DNA of 25,552 bases. It comes from Podila epigama. Lineage: Eukaryota; Mortierellomycota; Mortierellomycetes; Mortierellales; Mortierellaceae. Below the pieces are notes generated by a model. The model saw nothing but the letters and a program-made list of their open reading frames with translations. It ran no database searches and was not told where the DNA came from. The stretch lies in contig JAAAVE010000231.1 in NCBI GenBank assembly GCA_015679605.1, forward strand, positions 1 to 25,552. Direction: 5' to 3'. Positions 1 through 9,755 of this stretch are shown piece by piece (the first letter of the stretch is position 1; each line of letters opens with the position of its first letter). The position numbers were made by a program, and so were the translations under genes.

Positions 1-2005
1 TATGCAAACTGGCCTGGTAGCGAGGTTTAACCTTACCATTGTCTTCCACCAAAGGTAAGAAAGAAGCTTGGTATCTTGCATAGAAGAGCTTTCTGCTGAT
101 CAACTTGAACATCCAAAAAGGCATTCTCTTCATCGCACCACGGGTCATTGAAGAAGACAAATTCTAAGAAGTTTGAAAAAAGCGCTTTTAGATCTATTCT
201 CTTCACGCTGACAGTGTGAAAATAAAACAATTAAAGACAAGCAGACAAGGATTTACCTTTCCAAAGTTGCGTCTGAACAACTGACTAGTCAGATAGGCCT
301 CCTTGACAAGAGGGTAGCGCTCAGCGCGATACTCCTTGAACACCTTCTCGAGCTCATTGACGGTAGGGCTTCTCAAGGTATTGATCCAATTGGCTAGGGA
401 CACGGCATCGTGAATGGCATGTGAAGCACCAACAGCTCCCGTTGGATTCATCTGCAGATTGAACATCGAATGACAGTACAAGAATATGTTAGAAGTCATG
501 CAAAGGAGGATACGCTACATTTCGATACTCATAGTTTAGATGGGTTACCTTGTGGCAAGCTGCATCGATGATGGAACCGAGGGTCAAAGTATACATGGAA
601 TGTTAACATATCATAGGTCATTGAGTTATTTCGCACATTTGGAAAACATGAAAGCGACACTTACCATCGCCAATGAGAACTGTACGACCTTTGTACCAGG
701 TTTCGAAGACAATCTCCTCGAGCATGACTTTGGACATCAACTCCAGGGGAGTCTTGTCAACGTAGTCGCCGAGGGTCATAGGTTTTCCGTTTCGAAGTCC
801 GGGGAGCTTGAAGACTTTCACTTCCTTGGCCATGGCCTCGGCGGCTTCCCATCCCCACTCGGAGTTGCGGAAGGCGTCGTTGTCCTTCACGGTGTCCTTG
901 TTCAAGAACTGGATCACCATCCAACAGACAGTGTTTTGCTTGGTTGTGAATGCAAGCCACTACATGATCAAAGTGTTGGCAATGTAACTGTAAGCAAGTA
1001 GAACTGTCATTCTCATTCGTATAACAACAAGTATATGGATGTGATGACTTACGGTGCAATAGCTGTCGCGACCGAGAACAGAGGTGCACACACTGTCCTC
1101 GACTTTAAGGACAGGAAACTCCTCAGGGTCCAATGGCAATGTTTGGCCAACGAGACACACGCAACTGAAAGGCAGATCCACGCCGTCGCCAGAGGGAAGG
1201 TCATTAGTCAACTTAAGATCCTTGTACATGTGCTGACGAACAGCAGAGTACGCTCCATCGGCACCGACGAGGATCTCTCCTTCGTAGGCCGAGTTATCGG
1301 AGCATCGGATTGTGACCTTTTCGCTATTTTGTGTGAAGGACAGAATGCGTTTGCCCAGCAAAATGCGATTTCTTGGAATCTGGCGCAACAACAAGCTATA
1401 CAGTTCTGGACGAGAAATCACGTATTGATCGAAAGTGGTCCTATTCAGGCAGGAATGTTAATATAAGGACCACGAAATATCGAGAACAATCTGTAAATCA
1501 ATCCATCCGCGACCTACATAGTTTTGGTATGACCAACATCCATGGTCATGAGAAGTTTGAGATTTTCTGTATACATGGTGCAATGGTCCTGGCGCTTGCT
1601 CAACGAAACAAACTCATCAAAGATTCCAAGTTGTTTGAAGAGTGGTGCTATCATAGCTCCCAAGGAAATGAATGACCCTGATATTCAGAAAAGACGTTGT
1701 TAGGAAACAGCTACCAGCATTGGCATGGTTGTTTGTGTGTCTGTAGGAGGCAATGACATACCAAGTGGCCTGACCTCCTTGGCCTTTTCAAAGATCAAAA
1801 AGGGAATGTCCGCCTTGTAGAGGAGAACGGCAAGAGCGAGACCAGAGATACCGGCACCAGAGATAAGAACCATGGGCCTGGTCAACACCTCTCTCTCCTC
1901 TTGAGTAAGCGGACGCTTGGGGTCGTCCGTGGATTCGTTGTTGGGTCCAAGACCCTGTTCCTCGTGGCCTTCGGCCACGCGGGTGGAGGATTCCGCAGAA
2001 GACAT
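1..2005 (-). CDS. FAD-dependent monooxygenase, PHBH/UbiH fold (copy 1, 3' end cut by window edge)
   Basis: Flavoprotein hydroxylase of the FAD-binding-3 (group A) type, expected to oxidise an aromatic or similar small molecule with NAD(P)H and O2; the substrate is unknown. Exons, complement(join(<1..163, 257..451, 549..559, 665..959, 1053..1440, 1518..1677, 1762..2005)), follow frame, GT-AG sites and the neighbouring paralog. The start ATG at 2005 gives MSSAES. A Rossmann motif GAGISG lies at about residues 50-55, with the FAD-ribose acidic residue in LIFEKA at about 73. The DG motif reads LVGADGAYSAVRQ. The GD motif GDACHKMNPTGAVGA is assembled from three exons, the middle one only 11 nt long (549-559). 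The last visible exon reads into PLVEDNGKVKPRYQASLH and continues off the left edge, so stop and terminus are unseen. It is a tandem duplicate of the gene at 2691-4806, with the same internal exon lengths. No internal stop or frameshift is seen in the visible part. Confidence 0.9.
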
Positions 2006-2690
2006 CTTATGATTAATTGTCAGATTTGTGAATGTAATTGTTGTAAGGTTGATGGACAAATGCAAGATGTTCAGATGAGAGATGTTCTTAGTCTTGGCTG
2101 GCCCAACGCCATCTCATACACTCCAAGAAACGCAACTGTGCAACGCTATTGTTACCATGCATGCACATGCATACTGTGCAACCAAGGATGAGGGACAATT
2201 CCACTCAAAAAAAAAAAGAGAAAAAAAAAAAGAGCTCGATGCTCTCACTCCTCTTAGCCCTAACGGCATAAAAGCAAACAAAAGATTCACTCTCAATGGT
2301 GCACAATTGATGCAGTGTAACAAGGACTAGCTCAAAAGAAAGATCGATGGTTTGGTCGGTCTGGCCCATCTTAATCGTATGTGGCACCATGTTCATGTCT
2401 GATGACCCAACCTGCGTGTTCTGTTTCTCTGCCTTAACATTGGTATTTGTGCGATTCACCATGCCCCCATGTTGTTCTGTGCTGCAAGTGAAGGGGACAT
2501 GTTGCATCTAATGTGCAACCTTGCCAACAACCATGGTCACTCATGCTCCAGGTATGTATCATGTATCACTATTTACTCCAGAACAAGTAACGACAATACA
2601 CAGGTGGAACCTGTTTACCATTCAATTTAATTAGACGAAAGGCTATTGTACTGGCGTTTCTTGGACGTATTACTATACTGTCAGCAATAT
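2006..2690. other. Intergenic region between the two tandem monooxygenases
   Basis: This stretch holds the 5' flank of copy 1 and the 3' flank of copy 2, both on the minus strand. I see no gene in it. A purine tract at about 2206-2234 (A11 and A11 runs separated by GAG) reads as a poly-pyrimidine tract about 200 nt upstream of the copy 1 start. No convincing TATA box or AATAAA signal was found. Confidence 0.5.
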
Positions 2691-4806
2691 CTAAGTAGTT
2701 GTGGCCGCGGCACTGTTTATGGCTAGGATCTGGGTATTTGTCAACCCTCCTTGTTCCATAAGAATCCGCAGAGTCTTGTGTAAGCTGGCTTGGTAGCGTG
2801 GTTTGACTTTGCCGTTGTCCTCCACCAAAGGTAAGAAGGAAACCTGGTTTCTTATAGAGAATAGTTTTTTGGAAATCATCCTATACATCCAATAAGGCAT
2901 TCGCTTGATGAAGCCCCTAGTCATGGCTGAGGTCATATCCTAAAAGGATGTGGCAATGAAAATGTTAGGTAAAGCAGCGGGGTACGTGATAGGCAAAAAA
3001 GTGGACATCATCTCCAAGATGACCTTACCTTTCCCAAGTTACGTCGAAACATTTGGCTCGATGCGAATGCCTCCTTGACAATAGGATATCGCTCAGCCCG
3101 ATATTTCTTGAATACCTTCTCTAATTCATGTACACTTGGACGTCTAAGGGTACTGATCCAGTTGGCCAGAGCCACGGCGTCGTGAATGGCATGTGCTGCT
3201 CCAACAGCTCCCGTAGGATTCATCTATGAGAAGAGACCCGGCCGACAATGGATGGTTATGTTAGATGTCAGATAGTAGAACCGCTTGCACTATGTCTATA
3301 TGTTCTTAGTAGCTTGGTTTACCTTATGACACGCTATATCGTTGTCAGATCAGAGTGTGTAAGGAACGTCAGTACAACATTGTTCATATAGATGACTAAC
3401 GCAGCAAACAGTATCATGAAAAGTACTTACAATCGCCGATGAGAACGACGCGTCCCTTGTACCATGTCTCAAAGACAATCTCTTCAAGCATGACTTTGGA
3501 GGTGAACTCCAGAGGCGTCATGTCCACGTAGTCTCCAAGGGTCATCGGCCTACCATTTCGAAGTCCAGGTATCTTGAAATCCATCACTTCACTAGCCATG
3601 GCATCTGCTGCTTCCCAACCTAATTCGGAGTTGCGGAAAGCGTCATTGTCCTTTTCTGTATCCTTGTTCAGGAACTGGATCACCATCCAGCAGACAGTGT
3701 TTTGCTTGGTTGTCAGGGTAAGCCACTATAATCGAGATATTCAAGAAAGAAAGTAAGAAAATAATTCTTTCATTTCCATGCAAGTACAAATGAACTTACC
3801 GTGCATTGGCTTTCTCGACCGAGAACAGAGCTACATTCACTGTCGCTTTGTTGCAAGGCAGGAAACTCTTCAGGATCTAACCGTGCTGTTTGGCCTACTA
3901 AACAAACACAGCTGAATGGCAGATCCACATCATCGCAGGCTGGAAGTTTCTTCTTTTCCTTTAGCTGTTGGTATAACCGTTGACGAACAGCCGAATAGGC
4001 GCCATCAGCACCAACAAGGATGTCACCGCGGTAAAATGTTTTGTCTGAGCATCGGATGGTCACTCCACCTTCGTCCTCCCAAAAGTTCAAAATGCGTTTG
4101 CCAAGAAGGACCCGTGGTGGCGGTATGTACCGTAACAATAAGGTGTATAAGGCTGGCCGAGATATTACGTACTGGTCGAAACCAGTCCTGGTTGAAGATA
4201 ATGCAAAATATTAGTAAACGGCCACAGGAAGGACATTCTACATTCAGGGATTGGACTCAACCAAACATACATGTCCTTGACATGGCCAATGTTCATGGAT
4301 TTGAGGGGCTTGAGATCTTCTGTGTACATCTGGACATGGTCCATGCGTTTCCCCAATTGTTCAAACTCTTCAAAGATGCCAAGCTGCTTGAAGAGTGGTC
4401 CGACTAAAGCACCCAGGCAAATGAATGATCCTGCAGGAGGTAAAATATTGTTAGATACGTAATCCAGGGTTTTTGGTGGAGCCAAAACGACATGACTTTT
4501 CTTACCTAATGGTTTGACTTCTTTTGCCCGCTCAAAGACTAGGAATGGGACCCTGGCCTTATACAAGAGAAGGGCAAGCATGAGTCCACCGATGCCTCCA
4601 CCAGAGATAAGCACTGTGGGCTTCCTCGGACCTGTCTCTACTTCCTCTTCCTCCTCCTCGTCATCTTCATCGTCGGTACCCTCCTCCTCGTCCTCCTCGT
4701 CCTCCTCTGAAGGAACTATGGTTGTTTTGGGCTTGGAGGCAGGTTCGTATTCGGGTACGAATTCCAATTCCTCATTTCCTTGAAGTTCTGGGTGAATAAT
4801 TGACAT
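2691..4806 (-). CDS. FAD-dependent monooxygenase, PHBH/UbiH fold (copy 2, complete)
   Basis: Complete 7-exon gene, complement(join(2691..2939, 3029..3223, 3323..3333, 3431..3725, 3800..4187, 4271..4430, 4506..4806)), 1,599 nt, 532 aa. It is predicted to bind FAD and hydroxylate an unknown small substrate. GGGIGG lies at residues 69-74, the ribose-binding acidic residue is in LVFERA, the DG motif GADGAYSAVRQ is at about 213-223, and the GD motif GDSCHKMNPTGAVGA begins at about 380. No clear membrane anchor or signal peptide is seen. The N-terminus differs from copy 1 by a strongly acidic Glu/Asp run at residues 34-57, encoded by GAG/GAT-rich DNA. The ATG at 4806 is preferred because it matches the copy 1 start. 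The frame is open further upstream to an ATG at 5037, but that extension has no family resemblance. The 11-nt exon 3323-3333 supplies SCHK of the GD motif. Length is usual for fungal group A monooxygenases with an N-terminal extension. Confidence 0.92.
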
Positions 4807-5625
4807 TATGAAATTGGTTTGAAAATTGGATGAATCAAAAAAAGATGATGGGATGATGTATTGTTGAATCAGATGAAGGCACCATCTCTCTGAGCGTTCC
4901 TCATACAGGCAAATTTTATGCTGTGCAACTTTGCCATTAAGGACGCATTGCTCACACAAGTGGTGCACAACGTCTACTTGGAAGTACGAAACAAAAGACG
5001 GTGATATTGGTAACGATGAAGTATCGTCAGTGTTCAATAGAGTGAGTATGGATGAAGATGGGCACTGGCGAGATATGGATTGAGGAGGAGAAGGGAATGG
5101 ATGGTTGCAATGATTGCGAGCGATTTTCCATTATCTCTTTTGAGACTGGCAGACGCAGTCAACGACCTCCTGACACAGGTCGGCGCCTCAGCTTTTCTAG
5201 TCCATTTTTTCGATATTTCACTACGCCAAGTTGAGGATCATCTGGGCGTGACAGGAGGAGAAGGGGGTTCTAGGCAGCACAATCCAAGTTGGATCGACGA
5301 GCATTCATTCTCTGCCGCTACTTCTCACTTCTCATGTTGAACCTTCGACCCAAAAAAACAAACACAACTTTAATTCAGACAAGTAAACATGTTATGCATG
5401 AACAAAAGATACAGAGTACATTGTTGTAGCGCAGCGGGGCAGCGGAGCAACAGGGCAACAGGGCAGCATTCGAGTTGCTACAACAGTGATATTTCAGCCT
5501 AAGGATCAAAACAAGCAAACATGAACGACAAGTTCAATTGCTTGTAAGAACATGAGTGGTTTCAATAGCGATGTGTCTTTTTTTTTTTTTGTATATTGGA
5601 TATCTATTCATTGTCTTTTTGCTTT
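4807..5625. other. Intergenic region: 5' flank of monooxygenase copy 2 and 3' flank of the KDEL gene
   Basis: I see no gene here. Short open frames at 5052-5340 show no family features. The stretch holds an 8-bp tandem repeat enclosed by an inverted repeat (5421-5485), and a T13 run at about 5579-5591 just beyond the stop of the KDEL gene. Confidence 0.5.
5421..5485. repeat. 8-bp tandem repeat enclosed by a 9-bp inverted repeat
   Basis: Five imperfect 8-bp units (GCGCAGCG, GGGCAGCG, GAGCAACA, GGGCAACA, GGGCAGCA) run from 5429 to 5468. They are bracketed by TGTTGTAGC (5422-5430) and its reverse complement GCTACAACA (5477-5485). The first repeat unit overlaps the left arm by two bases. Function is unknown. 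Confidence 0.7.
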
Positions 5626-6327
5626 CTACAACTCATCCTTCTTGGGCGACTCGGCCTCTGGTGCAGCCGCATCCTTCTTCTCCTGTGTTGCTTCAGACTC
5701 CTTTTCTTGGTTGCCATCAATCTCGGGGGCAGCGGCATCAGCCTCGAGCTTTGCTTTCTTCTCCTCCTCAGTCAGTTCACGATGGGTCATGTGGACGGAG
5801 ACCTTGACACGTCCATCATCCTCCTCTGCGCCCTCTTCTACTGGTGGAGCCTCTGCGATCTCATAGACCTCCGGCTTGTGGTTCTTATCCTTGGTAGGGA
5901 AACCCTCGACGACCTTCTCTGCACCCGTCTCAAAATCTAGCCACCGATCACAGCCCTCAATCTCGGATGAGGGCAAAAAGTACTTCATTCCAGCCTCGTT
6001 GAAGACGTGGGGGCACTCGAACGAGCAGTCGGCCTTCATCCAGAACAGATCCTGGAAGGCAAGGCAGACACAGCGTTCCTCGACGTCAGTAGGGCCTGTA
6101 GGACGGTAATTGGCCTCGTTAGGGTCGAGGTCACGGGCGCAGGCATGTGGAAAGTGGTTGTGCATGGCCTTTTGGAGGCAAGGTGGGCAAAGCTTGGCAT
6201 CAGGGCCTTCCTTGAGATGGACTTCGGCGATCTCGGCGGGTGTGAGCTTGGCAGAGACGAGAGGGGTCGAGAGCAAGGCCAGAGTGATGGACAAGGTCAC
6301 GACGGAGGTTGTGAATGAGAAGCGCAT
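5626..6327 (-). CDS. ER-retained secretory protein with eight cysteines and C-terminal KDEL
   Basis: Single-exon protein of 233 aa. I do not recognise a named family. An N-terminal signal peptide (basic MRF, hydrophobic core to about residue 24, likely cleavage after VSA at 26) and a C-terminal KDEL predict a soluble protein retained or retrieved in the endoplasmic reticulum lumen. Cysteines lie at 47, 50, 63, 86, 88, 101, 105 and 126. CPPC at 47-50 could be redox-active or structural. The spacing (C-x2-C-x12-C-x22-C-x-C-x12-C-x3-C-x20-C) resembles the fungal CFEM pattern, including an Asp (81) just before CxC, but with a longer loop after the third Cys. Residues from about 165 to 229 are Glu/Lys/Ala-rich, probably disordered, with no cysteine. 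The ATG at 6327 is the obvious start because the signal peptide begins there. It could instead be a chaperone-like or thiol-handling protein; the specific role is unknown. The ER location is a confident inference, the fold is not. Confidence 0.85.
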   Translation of the reverse strand: MRFSFTTSVVTLSITLALLSTPLVSAKLTPAEIAEVHLKEGPDAKLCPPCLQKAMHNHFPHACARDLDPNEANYRPTGPTDVEERCVCLAFQDLFWMKADCSFECPHVFNEAGMKYFLPSSEIEGCDRWLDFETGAEKVVEGFPTKDKNHKPEVYEIAEAPPVEEGAEEDDGRVKVSVHMTHRELTEEEKKAKLEADAAAPEIDGNQEKESEATQEKKDAAAPEAESPKKDEL

Positions 6328-6425
6328 GGTCGTTTATTTGTATTGTCGATTGTTGGAGGATGGATAGTGTGAAAATGAGGCGGAAAAAGAAGAAGAAAGT
6401 GGGAGCTCGAGAATAGTGGTTATTG

Positions 6426-6433
6426 CTTATATG
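6426..6433 (-). promoter_or_regulatory. TATA-like element upstream of the KDEL gene
   Basis: On the minus strand this reads CATATAAG, about 100 nt upstream of the ATG at 6327, followed by a CT-rich leader. Position and sequence fit a core promoter; this is inference only. Confidence 0.35.
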
Positions 6434-6548
6434 TGTTTTTTTTGTTTCTTTCTGAGAGAGAGAGTGGGGATGGGATGACTGCAAGTGGCGACCAAATGGG
6501 TTGTTGGTGCTACAATGCATTGAGGGGATGGCGTTGTGGAGGGACATG

Positions 6549-6586
6549 AGGTACATTAACATGTGTACTGAACATGTAATGTACCT
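6549..6586. repeat. Near-perfect hairpin (dyad), 15-bp stem with one bulge
   Basis: AGGTACATTAACATGT (6549-6564) is followed by a 7-nt loop GTACTGA, then ACATGTAATGTACCT (6572-6586). The arms are complementary apart from one bulged A. It lies about 220 bp upstream of the KDEL gene start. It could be a transcription-factor dyad, a structured RNA or a relic repeat end. Confidence 0.75.
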
Positions 6587-7125
6587 TCGAGTCTCACACG
6601 GCATGCCATTCCGTACCTTTCTTCACCTCTTAACGGCTGACAACGCATACTATATGTTTGTCGCACAGACGACCATATCATCTGTCACTTCATACTCGTC
6701 ACTAACATGTGGGTGAAGGACATAGACTTTAATCCCTCTGAATAACAAAAAGCCCTGGGGATAATATGTAAACTACAATGAAGAAAACCGGACTAGTTTC
6801 AACAACATCGGACGATTTGAGGCGTTGCATCGGGGCATTTACATGTCGCGCCATTGTTCACCAAGCAGAATTGCAAGAATTCGATAAAGAAGGTACGTTG
6901 GACCTGGGCCATCAAACCACTCGACAAAGGAAAGGAAACAAGAGACAACAGGCACATCCCAACGCCCACTTTCTACAAGGAGAAGAAGGTGAAACGTGAG
7001 AATTATTTACAGTTGTGGAGAGAGTTTGCATGACCAACACCAACGGGGGTAATTGAGCGCCTCGCCCCCAAACATTCCATATGGTGAGCCCAGCCTTCTT
7101 TGAGGATTCAAAGAGTAAAAAAACA

Positions 7126-7157
7126 TGTTGTCCTGTTGTCCTGTTATCCTGATGTCC
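7126..7157. repeat. Four-copy 8-bp tandem repeat
   Basis: The units are TGTTGTCC, TGTTGTCC, TGTTATCC and TGATGTCC. On the complement the unit is GGACAACA, one base different from the GGGCAACA unit at 5453-5460. Confidence 0.75.
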
Positions 7158-7833
7158 TGATCTTGCCCCAACGCACATGTCTCCACAAGGTGAACTGAAT
7201 GGTAGGGCATCCTTGCTATCATTAAAGAACAGATAGGTAGTGTAAGGTCAGGTTGAGGCTGACATACAAGGAGACAAACAGATTGACAGACACAACACAA
7301 ACAAGGACACAGACTCACTTCTGTAAAGTATACATGACAAACCAATTGACGACACGTTTTTCAGGGCGGATGACAATAACATTGACAAAGATGCCTGGTC
7401 TTCAGGATGCTTGCCACGTCAGAGTATCATCTACAAAAAAAAGGCAGCAATCGATGAAGTGACAGGGTAAATGCATGCATTAAACAGCAGTATGACCAAA
7501 CAGATGACAAAGCTGTTTTTCCAAAAAGCATCAATGCGCAGGGAGTGAAAGTAATAAAATGTTTGTGCATGGTGCTCTGATGTTGTCCCAATACTTGTGT
7601 CCACCCCTTTGGAAAAAGACAGGAAAGTGTGCAAGGACACACTGACATGGTCAACTCATTAGTAAGATCGACAGGCAACATGTGCTGCGAACGTTGCTCG
7701 GAGAGTGTCTTACCTCCCGAGAAGAACATTGTTTACTCCACTCCAGTCGCTCTTCCTTCGGGGAGGTTCGAGGCCTTCCAAAATCCAAAATGGACATCCA
7801 ATCCATGTCATATATATAATGACCATTCGATGT

Positions 7834-7839
7834 TTTATT
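7834..7839 (-). terminator. Polyadenylation signal AATAAA of the GST gene
   Basis: AATAAA on the minus strand, about 50 nt past the GST stop codon at 7888-7890, which is the expected distance. Confidence 0.5.
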
Positions 7840-7887
7840 CCTTTAAATTATCACCTACTCTTCTACATTCACATCTCGACTTTAGAC

Positions 7888-8727
7888 CTAAGAACTTGAC
7901 GTGGTTGTCTCGAACGAGTGGAAAGGATGAAGAGAGTCGTATTGACCCTTCCACTCTGGTAGAGCACTGAGTACCTGCTCCACCTTTTTAAGGGGGCCAT
8001 CCTCGATCGCTAGACCGACCATACCCAACACCCGCAACCAATTGAGCAGAACCAAGTCTGCGTACGTCAGGCGATTACCAAAGTAATGTCCATTGTCTCC
8101 ATTCTGACGGAGCCATCTTTCATGGCAGAGCCTGAATCGTGGAAGCACCTCTCGCTCAAGCTCGGCCCGCTTGGCCGCTGCATCAGCACTAAAGAGATTG
8201 TCAGCAAGCTCAAAGTAAACGTTGAAAGCCACGGATTTGATCCGTGCGGTTTCTTGAGGCGTGGAACCTAGAAGGTTGAACTTTTCTGCCAAGTAATGCT
8301 AATCAAGTATTCTTCTTCAGTTAGTATTTTCTTGCACTGCCCCCTTGTCAAAACATTTATTCCATGTTTTTTGGCTTCCTTGCCCTCACCTCGATGGCAA
8401 TGGCCTCACCGAGTTCGAACGTTGTGCCGTCCTCGAAAGTCTCGATCAGGACAGGAACATGACCAAATGGAAACTTTTCACGATGAGCAGCAATTTCTTC
8501 TCGCGACACAAATTCGGCTTTATACTTTGCGCCGGACAAATGAAGGATGGCGTGGATGACACCTTGTGCGCAAGTGTACACATATGACACGAGTGAGCAA
8601 AAAACGGGTTATTTCAAGGCAAGTATATATACACTGTTGTTGTTGTTGTGTAAGATTTCCAATTACCAGCTCGGCCAACCAAGGGCAGATACTTGACGAC
8701 GAATGTGGAGGATTGTGCAGAGGTCAT
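7888..8727 (-). CDS. Glutathione S-transferase (sigma/alpha-like, cytosolic)
   Basis: Three exons, complement(join(7888..8298, 8390..8562, 8667..8727)), 645 nt, 214 aa, normal for cytosolic GSTs, which conjugate glutathione to electrophiles or act as prostaglandin-type isomerases. Exon 1 encodes the first beta strand (FVVKYLPLVGRAG), with Tyr13 at the usual catalytic position. Exon 2 carries GHVPVLIE with the expected cis-proline, and ends in ELGEAIAIE, continued in exon 3 as HYLAEKFNLLG. The C-terminal helical domain contains the N-capping box LTYADLVLL. Frame is kept across both GT-AG introns. The glutathione-binding Gln-Ser pair of many GSTs (QSxAI) aligns with Glu-Ala at about residues 73-74, a departure that could alter glutathione affinity. 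It is divergent from the MED12 gene. A TATA-like CATAAAAG lies at 8818-8825 on the minus strand, about 95 nt before the start. With four monooxygenases nearby a detoxification role is plausible, but that is inference. Confidence 0.93.
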
Positions 8728-9755
8728 GTCAGAGTGTAGGTAGCAGTTGGAAGTGAGAGATAAGTTGACAAGAAAATGGGAAAGTTGTTGAAAGGAGGAA
8801 AGGGTCGACAGACGTCTCCTTTTATGCGACGTTGTGTGTCGAAAAGCGGCGTGTCATTGTTTGGGAGGGTTGTGCGTTTTTGAATGTGGGTTCTCGTTTG
8901 ATGCGTGGCGGATGGCAAGGTTTTATTTTTATTTTTTTTTTTTATGCAAACCTGCCAGTTGGCTATGATAATGATGACGGCGGCGATTCACGGCTTTCCC
9001 TCACAACCTTTTCGCTTTTGAGAGCACAACAGGGCGATGCTGAAGCTGCACAGCGAGTTGAGTTGAAACTTGAAAGTGAAAGGAAAAATAAGGTCAATCG
9101 TATTATGTTGCCACCAAACACAGCCACGTCTAGCTGGTGGAGTGGAGTGTTCATGAGATGGCAGACACCAAAGGGGTCCTCCTTCACGGCTGCAGTGCGC
9201 CATAGTGAGAATGTGGTTGTAGGAGGCAGCAAAAGAACGTTCCCATTGCCATCGACAAATATTCATCTGAAAAGATGAAGCAACACCAACGCAAAAGTGT
9301 CCAGCTGTACTTTCAATACATTGTGGCCTATCATCGCCTGGCAACCCCCTTTTTCGGTTCATCCAATAAAAAAAAAGAGAGAAAAATAATTTCCATTCAT
9401 CACGTTATCTAGCTCTCCACATGATCCCTCATCACTCAAACCTTCCTTTTCCAGAGAGAATTCACGCTCATTCATCCAATCCAATCCCATTCATCCATCC
9501 AGTTCAGTCCTTCACTCACCATCCTTTTGACACCATCAATCACCCTCACCTCTACTGATTCACCCCGTTCTACCATCAAAATCACACGCTTCTAATCTAA
9601 ATCATTTTTTCGCATGGATTTCCCATCCTCCTCCACTATCATACACCCGCGCTCGTAAATCACAACCGCATCATTTCCATTTTCACACTCCAGCAGCCTT
9701 GTCAAGTACGCATTGATCTCGATTTCAATCCCCGGACTTTCGTTTCACTTAAGCC
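8728..9755. other. Divergent promoter region between the GST and MED12 genes
   Basis: No gene seen. On the GST side a TATA-like element lies at 8818-8825. On the MED12 side there are CCAAT boxes at 9363, 9476 and 9481, then a long C/T-rich leader (about 9400-9740) with many CATCC/CATTC units. A T-rich run is at about 8924-8943. Confidence 0.55.

Larger units (their letters stand above)
6434..7887. other. Intergenic region between the KDEL gene and the GST gene
   Basis: No supported gene. Short open frames on both strands lack motifs, start context or plausible introns. Contents seen: a GA repeat near 6454-6464, a 15-bp hairpin at 6549-6586, a four-copy 8-bp tandem repeat at 7126-7157, and the likely polyadenylation signal of the GST gene near 7834. 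Confidence 0.5.

Noticed and set aside
4514-4783. Plus-strand Ser-rich open frame
   Set aside because: It is the antisense of the acidic GAG/GAT tract in copy 2 exon 1.
4807-5037. Upstream ATG at 5037 giving 77 extra residues on monooxygenase copy 2
   Set aside because: The extension has no similarity to the paralogs, while the ATG at 4806 matches the start position of copy 1.
5052-5340. Plus-strand open frames upstream of monooxygenase copy 2
   Set aside because: No domain, no splice structure and no conservation clue; more likely promoter and 5' leader sequence of copy 2.
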